From Heyndrickxia sporothermodurans (GTDB lineage Bacteria; Bacillota; Bacilli; Bacillales; Bacillaceae_C), in the NCBI GenBank assembly GCA_018333075.1, contig BORH01000001.1:310001-374000 (forward strand): a DNA stretch of 64,000 nt. The letters are read 5' to 3'. Positions 45,056-54,178 of the stretch are shown here, one piece after another (position 1 is the first letter of the stretch; each line of letters opens with the position of its first letter). The notes under the pieces were generated by a model. The model searched no databases. It saw only the letters and a list, made by a program, of their open reading frames with translations, and was not told the origin of the DNA. The translations under genes were made by a program, and so were the position numbers.

Positions 45056-45598
45056 TCAAATGGTAAAACTAATAGAGTTTAACGCCCGTATACCTTCGCG
45101 ATTTTCTTCATAATATACATAGCCCTCCAGGGATAAGAGCAATTTTTCACAATGAGAGAACCTTAATTGAAAGTTCGAAAAAACAAGATTTTCTCCTGGA
45201 GCAATTTTATTAATTTTCAACGGTCTAAAACAATATTCTTTTTTTGGTTCTCCTTTCGTTTTGATCCTTTCCCATTCAAAGATATCAGGATTTCCTTTTC
45301 CTTCTCCTAAAGAAAATTTGCCGGAGAAATGAAAATCAGAATCTCCTTTTATTTCTAAGTAAATAATGGGTTGATGAATAATTCCAGAACCTATGTTCAT
45401 TATATGGAAATTACCAATAACCACATATTCATCCTCATTGCTGGTAGTTAAAGAAATCGATTCTGTAAAATATGCGATGCATCGATCACCTGAAAAATTA
45501 TTGTGTAATAGAGCTTTCTCAATCCTATGTATTTTTTCTTCTTGATTTTTTTTAATTTGATTCAACGTTTTCCTAATTTCTTTGATGTATGGATTCAT
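45056..45598 (-). CDS. Hypothetical 180-aa protein, beta-rich
   Basis: Starts MNPYIKEIRKTLNQIKKNQE (helical head), then a beta-sandwich-like body with VIGNFHIMNIGSGIIHQPII, FHFSGKFSLGEGKGNPDIFE and YCFRPLKINKIAPGENL. The pattern of a domain with conserved N-x-G turns suggests a structural or binding role. Co-directional with the 44759 and 45696 genes. Not recognised. Confidence 0.65.
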   Translation of the reverse strand: MNPYIKEIRKTLNQIKKNQEEKIHRIEKALLHNNFSGDRCIAYFTESISLTTSNEDEYVVIGNFHIMNIGSGIIHQPIIYLEIKGDSDFHFSGKFSLGEGKGNPDIFEWERIKTKGEPKKEYCFRPLKINKIAPGENLVFSNFQLRFSHCEKLLLSLEGYVYYEENREGIRALNSISFTI

Positions 45599-45695
45599 CG
45601 AGTTTCCCCTACTCTCTTTTATCTTAATAAGTTGAACTATGAATAAGAGGGAGCAACAGCCCCCCCATTCAAAATTTATGCAATAAATTTAATCA

Positions 45696-46373
45696 TTATG
45701 CCCCAGGGAAAATAACAGGACATTGTGGTGGAATTAAAGGTGTTGAACAGCTTTCAAATAAAGGTGCGCGTGGCAAACAGAAGTCAGCTGTTAATTCTAT
45801 TGTTACTGGTGTATATGTTTGGATGCTTTGGCATACTTCGATGGAAACGCCAATGCTAACTAAAGCACCTGCTGCATCAAGATTAATGATTGTTTGAGCA
45901 CCAAAATCTGAGATTCTTACTGAAAGAGTTGTACCTTCAGGTGCACATAAATACGCTGTTTCAGTAAATGTGAATGTAATTGGTGTCGTTCTAACTAAGA
46001 AAGGCGTTCCTGTAGCAGGAATCACACCGCTAATTTCCAGGACTACATGTACTGTTTTAGTGAAGGTTACTCTTTGAAGTGTAACTAAAGCACCATCTAC
46101 TTCAAATTGACGATCAGTTCTAGGAAGAGATTCAGTTACTGTCACCTCAGAGTTTAACGGAAGTGGATGACCAGCAGCATCTGTTAAAATTCCTGTTATT
46201 ACGATTTGTGCAAGAGGGTTGCCAAACAACGTAAGGTCAAAGCCTGCAGGCAAACCGAGAGCTGCCGCTAGGACAGTCTGGCTAGCAGATGACTCCTCCA
46301 GTATCCAGTCATACACCTTTTCAGTGTTTATACATAAGAGCTCTTGAGCTCCTTGTAACGGTTTTGGTTGCAT
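45696..46373 (-). CDS. Probable spore-surface structural protein, beta-rich, 225 aa
   Basis: AAAGGAG lies upstream of the ATG. LLCINTEKVYDWIL near the N-terminus is a motif that recurs in Bacillus/Clostridium spore-envelope proteins. The body is Val/Thr/Ile-rich beta sequence, and the C-terminus has Cys and Pro pairs (CLPRAPLFESC, IPPQCPVIFPG). No signal peptide, as expected for mother-cell coat proteins. The codon usage is more GC-rich than that of its neighbours. Confidence 0.7.
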   Translation of the reverse strand: MQPKPLQGAQELLCINTEKVYDWILEESSASQTVLAAALGLPAGFDLTLFGNPLAQIVITGILTDAAGHPLPLNSEVTVTESLPRTDRQFEVDGALVTLQRVTFTKTVHVVLEISGVIPATGTPFLVRTTPITFTFTETAYLCAPEGTTLSVRISDFGAQTIINLDAAGALVSIGVSIEVCQSIQTYTPVTIELTADFCLPRAPLFESCSTPLIPPQCPVIFPGA

Positions 46374-46593
46374 ATTTTTTCTCCTTTCAATATATTTTCT
46401 TACATTTTCAATTTATGCATTGTATCAACTAATAGCTATAGGACATAAGCATATTAAATGAAAATTGATAGAATCACCTATCTACGGATAACTATTAAAC
46501 TAAGCAGCAGACAATTTTGCAGTATTCACATCGTTTCAAGAATTTTCATATAATACCTTACCACTATTTTAAAAAGGAGCGAAATAAGATAGC

Positions 46594-47361
46594 ATGGCAG
46601 AACAAAATCGGGAAAATCGTATAAAAATATTAGAAATGCGCGTAAAAAAATATCAACTAGAAATGAGCCAAATCCAAAAAAAAAATGGAGAGTATATTAA
46701 CCTAGTACAGAATCTAGAAAAGCTATTGGAAGAAAAAGTGGATGAATTAATAAAATTGGGTGAACAAAACCATTTAACAATGCAATTATATAGAAATGAA
46801 ATAAAATTAATCAAAAATCAAATAAAAACTTTACAAACGTCATTATTAAATATAGAAAATGAAATGATGGGATTGCACGACGAGATTATCAATAAAACAG
46901 ATACTAACTTTGAAAAACAAGATGTAATTAAAATTCAAGATTATACAAATGATTTTAATGAATTAAAACAATCCTTAGCGCATATTAACAATTTAATTAA
47001 AAGTAATCAAATCGATAACATCAACCTTTCACAGGAGCAACCTAAACAACAAAAAGAAGAAAACAAATCACATTTTACTTTTAGGGATTTACAAAATGCT
47101 TCTATAATCAATTCCACTTCAAGCATGAATAAACAAAGGATCTTTGGTTCAAGTGCAATCCAGAAACCAATTCAAAGTCCTAGGACAGTTGAGAGTTTTC
47201 AGAATATTACCAGTGAAGAAATTCCGAAAACAGCAGAAAATACACAAAATGAAAAAGAAGAAAGTATAAATAAAGAACATTCAATTGAAGAAAAGTCAAA
47301 TTCATTAATAAAAGAAAAAAAAGCCCCATCTGCTTTTTCCTTCTTTAAAAGAAAAGATTGA
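46594..47361 (+). CDS. Coiled-coil protein co-transcribed with the JAMM peptidase
   Basis: 255 aa. Residues 5-140 are a continuous coiled coil with heptad Leu/Ile; the rest is hydrophilic and disordered, ending SAFSFFKRKD. AAAGGAG lies 14 nt before the ATG, a long spacing. The JAMM gene starts 6 nt after its stop, so the two are translated together. It could be a scaffold for the peptidase; function unknown. Confidence 0.75.
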   Translation: MAEQNRENRIKILEMRVKKYQLEMSQIQKKNGEYINLVQNLEKLLEEKVDELIKLGEQNHLTMQLYRNEIKLIKNQIKTLQTSLLNIENEMMGLHDEIINKTDTNFEKQDVIKIQDYTNDFNELKQSLAHINNLIKSNQIDNINLSQEQPKQQKEENKSHFTFRDLQNASIINSTSSMNKQRIFGSSAIQKPIQSPRTVESFQNITSEEIPKTAENTQNEKEESINKEHSIEEKSNSLIKEKKAPSAFSFFKRKD

Positions 47362-47367
47362 AGAAAA

Positions 47368-47784
47368 ATGAAGTTATATATTACAAAAAAAATGCTAGAT
47401 GAAATAGTAAAGTATACGAAACAAAAAATACCCTATGAGGCTTGTGGTATTTTATCAGGAGATATAGCTGAAGAAAACTACAGAGTGAAAAGAATATGGA
47501 CATTTGAAAATGAATTGAGTTCTGCCTTCAAGTTCTATGTTAATAAAGAAAAGGTTAAAAGTGTCATGTCGTCGATTGATCAATTAAACGAACATTTAAT
47601 AGTCGTTTTTCACTCACATCCCACCGCCCATGCTATTCCATCCTTTCAAGATATCTATTATCATATAGATTCCAAAATATTAATGATGATTATTTCACTC
47701 AAGGAAGAAATACCTGATGTAAAATGTTATCATATTACAGGAAACAAATATGTAAAATGTGAACTAATAACCGTAGAACTCTAA
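47368..47784 (+). CDS. JAMM/MPN-family metallopeptidase (M67)
   Basis: 138 aa, a stand-alone JAB domain with all zinc-site residues: catalytic Glu24 in YEACGILSG, and HSHPTAHAIPSFQD with His82, His84, Ser92 and Asp95. JAMM enzymes cut isopeptide or C-terminal peptide bonds, for example trimming ubiquitin-like or sulfur-carrier proteins. No E1, E2 or ubiquitin-like gene is nearby; the neighbours form amide bonds instead. That makes trimming or editing of a ligase product a reasonable inference. Confidence 0.9.
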   Translation: MKLYITKKMLDEIVKYTKQKIPYEACGILSGDIAEENYRVKRIWTFENELSSAFKFYVNKEKVKSVMSSIDQLNEHLIVVFHSHPTAHAIPSFQDIYYHIDSKILMMIISLKEEIPDVKCYHITGNKYVKCELITVEL

Positions 47785-47801
47785 TCTCGATTCAGTATTC
47801 T

Positions 47802-47834
47802 AAAAGGACACCTACTTTCGGTGTCCTTTTTTAA
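47802..47834. terminator. Bidirectional terminator
   Basis: AAAAGGACACC/GGTGTCCTTTT stem with A/T tracts. Confidence 0.9.
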
Positions 47835-47866
47835 ATGAAACGGTATCTAATATTCTCATTAATGTT

Positions 47867-49087
47867 CTACTCCTCTTGAAGATGGAACTTTATCTCATTT
47901 GCAGCACGTTTAGCAATATCTTTCGCCTCTTCCATGGTGGATCCTTTTGCAATTACATAGGCGTATCGATGTCCCATAGATAAAGGTGGGATTAACTTTG
48001 CTCCTTTTCTAGGCTTCACATAAACATCTACCACCCCAGGTAATTTTCTTGCTCTCCCTTTTCCTGTCACTTTCTCTAATATTCCTTTTTTTGAAACAAT
48101 AATATATTGAGTAAACACATAATTCTTACATTTTGGTGTGATTGAGGGGCTTTCTCCTAAATGTAATTTAAGCGTTTCTTCTACTAGACTATACCCGAAG
48201 GCAGCTTGTATTATTTTATTCATTGCACCACCTGAGATTCTGGGATTGATTTCAATAAGCTTCCACCCATTTTTGGTATGCCTTAATTCAAGGTGTAGGG
48301 CACCGTTCTTTAATTCAAACTTTGAGACAATCGATTGAAGAACCTCTTCAATGCCAGTTTTAATATTTTTTGGAACATCCTTAAGAACTCCATATCCAGT
48401 AATAATAAATCTTTTTCCTTGAGTTATTTCTTGTTCAATAATTCCAGCAATGTGTATTTTGTTTTTGTGTACAAGTGCTTCGACTAAATATTGATCACCA
48501 TCAATATATTCTTCAATAATAATCGTTTCCTCAGGATTCTTTTCTTGCAGTTTCAACGTTTGCTTTTCTAAACTCTCTATATTTTCCGATAAAAGCACAT
48601 CTTTTGAACCTGTCGACTTTGGTGATTTTACTACAACTGGAAAATCCAGCTTTTTCTTTATCAATTCAAATGAAAACTCCTCACCCGGTTTAATTATATA
48701 AAATTTAGGGGAATAAGGCTGATTTTTAAGTGCAATACGTGTTTTTTCCTTATCTTCCATCATTTCGATAGCTTTAGAGGATGTATTATTTCTACAAAAT
48801 TCATCACAAAGAATGGAAGCTCTATATACATTTGAATCAATAAAACTAACAATTGTTTTAATCGCCTTTCCTTTTAACTGTAATTTTTTTATTTCCTTTC
48901 TCATTTCAGAAAGATTATTTGTATCAACAAAAATCATTTCATGAACTTCAGTATACTCTTTCCTTTGCTGTAATTGCTTTTCATTATTAGTGAAAACAAC
49001 CGTAAAATATCCAAGTGCTTCTGCAGCTTTTATTGCTTCTCTACTTGAACCAGATTTGTTTGTACCTATAAAGATAATTGCTTTCAA
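47867..49087 (-). CDS. ATP-grasp carboxylate-amine ligase, paralogue B
   Basis: 406 aa from TTG 49087 (GGGAG 8 nt upstream). This start aligns with paralogue A (AIIFIGTN against AIIFIGCN) and is preferred to the GTG three codons earlier. Same domains as the 40127 gene: nucleotide-binding Lys in PVVVKSPKSTGSKDVLL, EEYIDGDQYLVEA, and HLELRH with LIEINPRISGGAMN. About 40% identical by eye. Two diverged copies in one island suggest two different substrates or positions. It is divergent from the Mur ligase at 49304. Confidence 0.85.
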   Translation of the reverse strand: MKAIIFIGTNKSGSSREAIKAAEALGYFTVVFTNNEKQLQQRKEYTEVHEMIFVDTNNLSEMRKEIKKLQLKGKAIKTIVSFIDSNVYRASILCDEFCRNNTSSKAIEMMEDKEKTRIALKNQPYSPKFYIIKPGEEFSFELIKKKLDFPVVVKSPKSTGSKDVLLSENIESLEKQTLKLQEKNPEETIIIEEYIDGDQYLVEALVHKNKIHIAGIIEQEITQGKRFIITGYGVLKDVPKNIKTGIEEVLQSIVSKFELKNGALHLELRHTKNGWKLIEINPRISGGAMNKIIQAAFGYSLVEETLKLHLGESPSITPKCKNYVFTQYIIVSKKGILEKVTGKGRARKLPGVVDVYVKPRKGAKLIPPLSMGHRYAYVIAKGSTMEEAKDIAKRAANEIKFHLQEE

Positions 49088-49303
49088 AAAGCCCACTCCC
49101 TACATAATCGTCTATAAATAACTCTTTATATGTTTATGAAATAAACTTTTTTTTGTATAGATACCTATCATAAGAAGCAATTGAATAAATAAAAATCAAG
49201 ATTTTGATTTATTGAAAAGAAATCCTTTTTATATGGAATAATCGTACAAGCAAAAGGAATTAATCAACATAGTTTAAAAAGTGAAAGGAGTGAGTCAATA
49301 TTA

Positions 49304-50683
49304 ATGAACCCTATTTCAGTTAGGCAAATAAAAAACATCCTTAACGGCAAGTTGCTTCAAGGATCTGAGGATGAATTTGTTCATTATGGTGCTTACCGTC
49401 TTAAACAAATTAAACAACGAAATACAATTTTTTTTTCAAAAACGATGATTCTTGATTGGGAACGCTTGAAGGAATTTTTCCCTTTAATACTTGTTACCGA
49501 TCAGAAATTGAACCAAAATGTACCTTTAGATAATTTAATAGTCATAAAAGTAAAAGACACAGATGAAGCATATTGGAAATTCGTGAATTATTACCGCAGT
49601 TTGTTTCAAATTCCTATTATTGCAATTACAGGAACGTCCGGAAAAACGACTACAAAAGAAATGATTAGCCACATTCTTTCTGGAGAAAAAACAGTCACAT
49701 CTACTAACAGTAGTAATAATTCACGAACTGCTCATCTACAATACCTTTTAAGTATTGATAATAATACTGAAGCTGCTGTTTTTGAAACAGCAGTCGGTGC
49801 ACCTGGGGATGTGTTAAAGGCAGGAGAATATTACAAACCTACAATAGGGATTATTACGAATATTGGAGCTCATCACTTGAACTATTGTAAAACACTGGAA
49901 GCTTATATTAGTGCCAAAGGAGAAATGGTGAGTGCCCTCAATAATTCAGGAGTTCTTATATTAAATTCTGAGGATAAAAATAGTAAAAAAATAGATTTAA
50001 CAAATTTTAAAGGTCGAGTAGTAAAAGTCGGCATCGACTCTTCTTGTCATTATAAAGCTAGCGATATTGAATACTATAAAGATGGAATGCAATTTAATTT
50101 GCATTTTAATCATAAGACTTACCCTTTTTACGTACCAGGATTTGGAGAGCATCAAGTTTATAATGCGCTTGCAGCTATTGCTGCAGCTCATGAAGTAGGT
50201 ATTAATATTTCTGAAGCTGCAAATCGTTTGAAAACATTTCAAAATTTAAATAAGCATTTGCAAGTGTATGATGGGATCAATGGATCTATTATCCTTGATG
50301 ATACATGGAGCATGACTACCACTTCATTAGAAGCAGCTTTAAACGTGTTAAATGAAGTTGGGAAATCTAAGAAGAAAGTGGCTATATTAGGCACGATGAC
50401 CGATTTAGGTTCTTGGGGATATGTTATTCATGAACAAGCTGGGGAAATCATATGCCAGTTAGGTGTAGATATTCTCATTACTATTGGACTGCATGCTAAA
50501 ATAATGGCGGACCACGCAGTTAAAAGCGGATTCAAATCTCAAGTTTATACTTTTAACAATAGTATTCTTGTTTTTGATCTGTTAAAAAAAATCGTCGACG
50601 AAAATACAATCGTGCTTATTAAAGGAGATATGTACAGCAAACCGATCATCGATTTGGCAATAAAATTACGAAAGAAGCATTAG
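49304..50683 (+). CDS. MurF-like amide ligase, paralogue A
   Basis: 459 aa, AAAGGAG before the ATG. The N-terminal domain of about 95 residues is unlike that of true MurF. The P-loop is ITGTSGKTTTKEM (about 107-119), then NIGAHHLNYC, AKGEMV, GEHQVYNALAAIA and DDTWSMTTTS where MurF has DDSYNANP. ATP-dependent addition of an amino acid or peptide to a carboxylate is predicted. The canonical cell-wall murF is normally in the mur or ddl cluster, so this is a specialised relative. Confidence 0.85.
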   Translation: MNPISVRQIKNILNGKLLQGSEDEFVHYGAYRLKQIKQRNTIFFSKTMILDWERLKEFFPLILVTDQKLNQNVPLDNLIVIKVKDTDEAYWKFVNYYRSLFQIPIIAITGTSGKTTTKEMISHILSGEKTVTSTNSSNNSRTAHLQYLLSIDNNTEAAVFETAVGAPGDVLKAGEYYKPTIGIITNIGAHHLNYCKTLEAYISAKGEMVSALNNSGVLILNSEDKNSKKIDLTNFKGRVVKVGIDSSCHYKASDIEYYKDGMQFNLHFNHKTYPFYVPGFGEHQVYNALAAIAAAHEVGINISEAANRLKTFQNLNKHLQVYDGINGSIILDDTWSMTTTSLEAALNVLNEVGKSKKKVAILGTMTDLGSWGYVIHEQAGEIICQLGVDILITIGLHAKIMADHAVKSGFKSQVYTFNNSILVFDLLKKIVDENTIVLIKGDMYSKPIIDLAIKLRKKH

Positions 50684-50720
50684 CTCCCCTTTTACTATAG
50701 AAGAAAAGGGGAATTTTTTT
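50684..50720 (+). terminator. Rho-independent terminator
   Basis: CCCCTTTT/AAAAGGGG stem followed by T8. Confidence 0.9.
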
Positions 50721-50767
50721 TAACGCTGTATTTATCAAATTTAATGAATAAGTAAAGACCTGATTAC

Positions 50768-50785
50768 AAGACAAACACTGTGCCA
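50768..50785 (+). repeat. 18-bp element, copy 1, 74 nt before a start codon
   Basis: AAGACAAACACTGTGCCA, identical to the copy at 51326. It is a probable duplicated promoter or operator element. Confidence 0.7.
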
Positions 50786-50841
50786 CTTTTCTACCTTCAC
50801 AAATATACTAAAATATTCCAAAGAGAAAGAAGGTGTCATAA

Positions 50842-51297
50842 ATGGGTGTCTATTGTCCATGTGGAGTGTATGTTAATGCTACCTCTGAGAATACACAACT
50901 CCAATTTGTAGAGAGATGTAGATGTAAAATATATAAAAGAACAATCAAAGGTAGGTTATCTATCTTAGCTGATGTTTGTTCTACAACTCTTGAAACTTCT
51001 ACCCTATCATTGGAATATGAAGACTTTGAAACTCCTAGCGTGAACAATTTCTTATTCACTGCAAATGCTATTACTTCAGTAGTATGTAGACGTGATGGAC
51101 AAGACTGTGTTGTCACTATTAAAGGGAATGGAAGTGTAAAGGGAAGACAATTTACTTTTGTGGCAGTATTTAGAGATCAGCATGAACAAGCATTCGATAT
51201 TCTACAAAAGTTTGTAATCACAGGCTTCTTTGACCTAAAAGGTGCTAAATCCTTTCCTAAAGACTCAATTAAAACATTAGGATGCCAGACCTATTAA
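50842..51297 (+). CDS. Small beta-rich cysteine protein, paralogue 1
   Basis: 151 aa, GAAGGTG before the ATG. Begins GVYCPCGVYVNATSENTQLQ and contains TTLETSTLSLEYEDFETPSV, then ITSVVCRRDGQDCVVTIKG and VITGFFDLKGA. Cys pairs at both ends (CPC, C..C). It is about 55-60% identical to the 51399 product by eye. No signal peptide. The pair may be building blocks or substrates on the spore surface; family unknown. Confidence 0.75.
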   Translation: MGVYCPCGVYVNATSENTQLQFVERCRCKIYKRTIKGRLSILADVCSTTLETSTLSLEYEDFETPSVNNFLFTANAITSVVCRRDGQDCVVTIKGNGSVKGRQFTFVAVFRDQHEQAFDILQKFVITGFFDLKGAKSFPKDSIKTLGCQTY

Positions 51298-51325
51298 GAG
51301 TTTTTTTATTAATGTGCTAGTAAAT

Positions 51326-51343
51326 AAGACAAACACTGTGCCA
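51326..51343 (+). repeat. 18-bp element, copy 2, 73 nt before a start codon
   Basis: Identical to 50768-50785 and at the same distance from the following gene, so the promoter was duplicated with the gene. Confidence 0.7.
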
Positions 51344-51398
51344 TATTTCTCTTTTCGTAAATATATTGAAGTAATCTTAAAAGAAAGGAGGGAAATGA

Positions 51399-51839
51399 AT
51401 GGGTGTTCTTTGTCCTTGCGGAGTCCGTGTAAATGCGGTTTCGCAAAATAATAATGTAAAGTTTGTAGGTCAAATGGGAACTATCAGAGGTGACCTGATT
51501 TATCTGGCAAATGTATGTGTCACAACTCTTGCAACTTCAACTCTTTCTTTGACATTTGTTGACACCGAAACTCCTGGTGCAAACAATTTCACATTTACTG
51601 CAAATGCAATCACTTCTGTAACGTGTAAGCAGGAAGGGCAGAACTGTGTAGTAACTGTTGATGGTACAGGAATTGTTAACGGTCAACAATTCCCTTTTGA
51701 AGCTGTGTTTAGAGATCAGGTAGCCACAGCAGCAAATGATATTGTACAAAGTTTTGTAATCACTGGTTTCTTTGACCAAAACGGTGCTGCACCTGTTCCT
51801 CAAGGTTCCATCGTTGCACTAGGCTGTCAAGAAATGTAA
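51399..51839 (+). CDS. Small beta-rich cysteine protein, paralogue 2
   Basis: 146 aa, AAAGGAGGG before the ATG. Begins GVLCPCGVRVNAVSQNNNVK; TTLATSTLSLTFVDTETPGA, ITSVTCKQEGQNCVVTVDG and VITGFFDQNGA align with paralogue 1. Paralogue 1 carries an extra basic insert (CRCKIYKR) and the sequences differ mainly in charge. Arose by tandem duplication with its upstream region. Confidence 0.75.
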   Translation: MGVLCPCGVRVNAVSQNNNVKFVGQMGTIRGDLIYLANVCVTTLATSTLSLTFVDTETPGANNFTFTANAITSVTCKQEGQNCVVTVDGTGIVNGQQFPFEAVFRDQVATAANDIVQSFVITGFFDQNGAAPVPQGSIVALGCQEM

Positions 51840-51850
51840 TAAATCAGAAG

Positions 51851-51882
51851 CTCTCGGCAAAATTCGCCGGGAGTTTGATTTA
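51851..51882 (+). terminator. Rho-independent terminator
   Basis: CTCTCGGC/GCCGGGAG stem followed by a T-rich run. Confidence 0.85.
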
Positions 51883-51971
51883 TATCTCTTCATTTCTCCC
51901 CTTAATATCCAAGAAAAAATTCATTAGTTGAATATATTAATGTACGCAAAAATTAAAGGAGATGGAAAATC

Positions 51972-53285
51972 TTGAAAACCAGTAGGGGGCGATTAGGCCA
52001 ATATAACATTTTAAAAACAGAAGAAAGCTTAAGTAAACATCTATTAAAAACAGAGTTATTTTCAAAGAAAACTCTATTCAATTATTTGAATATGTATAAA
52101 ACGATTTTCATTAAACCCGTTTTTGGTCCAGGTAAGATTACTGTTTCTTCCTCAAATGGTAAATTCATCATAAACTCTGTAACAAGTTTGACTACAGCTT
52201 TAAACGCAGAAGAAACGTATCAATACCTCATTCATAATGAATTAAATCAGAAATACTATGTTATCCAACCTACAAAACTTAATGCTAGTTTCTTTCAAAG
52301 TCAATTCCAATATTTTATTACTTTTCATCGAAAGTCTGCATCAGAAAATTGGTCTTGTATATCAAGAGCGGAAAAATCACTCTCCACTTTTGGAAATTAT
52401 TATTATACGAGTTTTCATCGAAAGATGGAGAACCTGGCTATTCTTGCAGCCAAAAAGCTGGGTGAAGCCTTTCCTGATTGTAATACTATTGTATTTGACA
52501 TCGTGTATGATCTAAGAGGTGGAATATGGATTCAAGATAGTGTCTTGCACTTTCCTATAAGCAAGTGGAGTCAATACCATGCACTAACTGCAAATCATTC
52601 ACTGAAATCATTTGTCCCAAATACTGCGCTCCTAACTAAAGGTACCTTATATAATTTTCTAACCAAATATAAAGAAATAATAATTAAGCCTTGTTTAGGT
52701 CAAAGAGGTATAGGAATAGTACAAATATCCACTAATAACCATCTTTCTTATGAAATCCACTCTGGAAGAACGAAGTATACTACATCAACATTTGAAGAAA
52801 CCTTTCATTTCATTGAAAAGCATTTTCTGTCTAAAAAATATTATATTGTTCAGCAAAAGTTATTATTAGCAACAATTAACGATTGTCCAATGGATGTAAG
52901 GGTTATTACACAAAAGGTTGATTCAACATGGAAAGTAACCGGAAAAATTGTTAAAGTCGCAGGTAATAATTTTATCATTACGAATGCAGCTCAGAAGTTA
53001 TTATTCCTAGAGGATGCTATTCAAAACTCAAATATCCCACATATAAACTTTCTAAAGCTTGAAGACAAAATTGATGAGCTATGTATATCTGCTGCAATCC
53101 AACTTGAAGAACATAATGCTAAGATAACAATCGTTGGCTTTGATATTGGTATTACACAGCAAGGAAGCGTATGGATTATTGAAGGTAATTATATCCCTGA
53201 CCTCTCCATGTTCAATAAACTGAGTGATAAAAGGATATATAGAAATATAATAAATAACAAAAAAAATAAAAGCGATTTTCTTTAA
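51972..53285 (+). CDS. Tandem-duplicated YheC/YheD-type ATP-grasp protein
   Basis: 437 aa, TTG start with AAAGGAGATGG upstream. It contains two related halves. Half 1 (about 5-205): LFNYLNMYKTIFIKPVFGPG, YYVIQPTKL, IVFDIVYDLRGGIWIQD. Half 2 (about 206-437): LYNFLTKYKEIIIKPCLGQR, YYIVQQKLLL, MDVRVITQK, VGFDIGITQQGSVWIIEGN. Half 2 keeps the nucleotide-binding Lys, the arginine of DVRV and the final Asp/Glu-Asn; half 1 lacks the clear DxRxxxQ element and E-x-N, so it is probably not catalytic. Confidence 0.8.
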   Translation: MKTSRGRLGQYNILKTEESLSKHLLKTELFSKKTLFNYLNMYKTIFIKPVFGPGKITVSSSNGKFIINSVTSLTTALNAEETYQYLIHNELNQKYYVIQPTKLNASFFQSQFQYFITFHRKSASENWSCISRAEKSLSTFGNYYYTSFHRKMENLAILAAKKLGEAFPDCNTIVFDIVYDLRGGIWIQDSVLHFPISKWSQYHALTANHSLKSFVPNTALLTKGTLYNFLTKYKEIIIKPCLGQRGIGIVQISTNNHLSYEIHSGRTKYTTSTFEETFHFIEKHFLSKKYYIVQQKLLLATINDCPMDVRVITQKVDSTWKVTGKIVKVAGNNFIITNAAQKLLFLEDAIQNSNIPHINFLKLEDKIDELCISAAIQLEEHNAKITIVGFDIGITQQGSVWIIEGNYIPDLSMFNKLSDKRIYRNIINNKKNKSDFL

Positions 53286-53360
53286 CTTTGTTGCTTTCAA
53301 AACAAAAAAAATCTTACATTTTTATTTAATAGAAAATATAATTTCGAATGAGGTGTTTTT

Positions 53361-54137
53361 TTGAGCGACTTATTAGGAAAATGGGAGCAAAATTTACTTT
53401 TGCAAAATAACCCTTTAACATCTAAATGGATTCCAGAAACAACAAATTACACGATTAAAGATTTATCAAACTTTCTAAATTGTTATGATTATGTTTATGT
53501 GAAACACAATACTTCCGGACAAGGAAGAGCGATATTTAAAATTCATAAACAGAAAGATGGACAATACTGTTTCAATGGTTATACTATCCAAGGTGAACCA
53601 ATAAATAAGTGTGTTGCAACCATAAAAGATTTCCATGAATTTTTACATCCATTAGAGAAATTCGGGAGATTAAGTGGTAACTATATCATTCAGGAGGGAA
53701 TTAAGAGTTTAACCCATAGTGGACAGCCTTTTTGTATAAGGGTTCATGTTCAAAAGCTAAAAGGAGAATGGGTTATTGGTGGTATAAATGGAAAGATTGG
53801 AAAAACAGAAACAAAGGATAATGGGATTATTAACTCCAAGCGTGCTGTTCAAGTGATCTCCATTGATGAATTGTTGTCATTACATTCACAAATTACCGAA
53901 AAGAAAAAAAAGGAAGTCATCAAACATTTAGAAGAAATTTCAATAGCGGCGGCTGAAGTAATCTCAACTCAATATCCTTGCAGAGAATATGGCATAGATT
54001 TCGGATTAAATCAAAATGGAAAACCTATACTATTTGAAGTCAATACAACCCCAGGAATAAACGGATTTGGACAAATGGAAAATAAATCGATGTGGAAACG
54101 AATTGTGGAGATACGAAAATTACAAAGTGAGAACTAA
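53361..54137 (+). CDS. YheC/YheD-type ATP-grasp ligase, single domain
   Basis: 258 aa, TTG start (53361) with GAGGTG upstream. ATP-grasp elements: VYVKHNTSGQGRAIFKI (about 52-68), YIIQEGI, FCIRVHVQKLKGEW, YGIDFGLNQNGKPILFEVNT with the Mg ligands. It is catalytically complete by motif. It follows the tandem-domain gene by 75 nt, so they likely form an operon. Confidence 0.85.
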   Translation: MSDLLGKWEQNLLLQNNPLTSKWIPETTNYTIKDLSNFLNCYDYVYVKHNTSGQGRAIFKIHKQKDGQYCFNGYTIQGEPINKCVATIKDFHEFLHPLEKFGRLSGNYIIQEGIKSLTHSGQPFCIRVHVQKLKGEWVIGGINGKIGKTETKDNGIINSKRAVQVISIDELLSLHSQITEKKKKEVIKHLEEISIAAAEVISTQYPCREYGIDFGLNQNGKPILFEVNTTPGINGFGQMENKSMWKRIVEIRKLQSEN

Positions 54138-54178
54138 TTCTAAATCTAAACTGTTATTTTTCCTAAAAAGTAAAAGTG

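Noticed and set aside
47368-47784. Bacterial ubiquitin-like conjugation operon
   Set aside because: Only the JAMM peptidase is present; no E1, E2 or ubiquitin-like gene was found.
49304-50683. Cell-wall murF
   Set aside because: The MurF signature is altered, the N-terminal domain differs and the context is spore-related, so it was not given the symbol.
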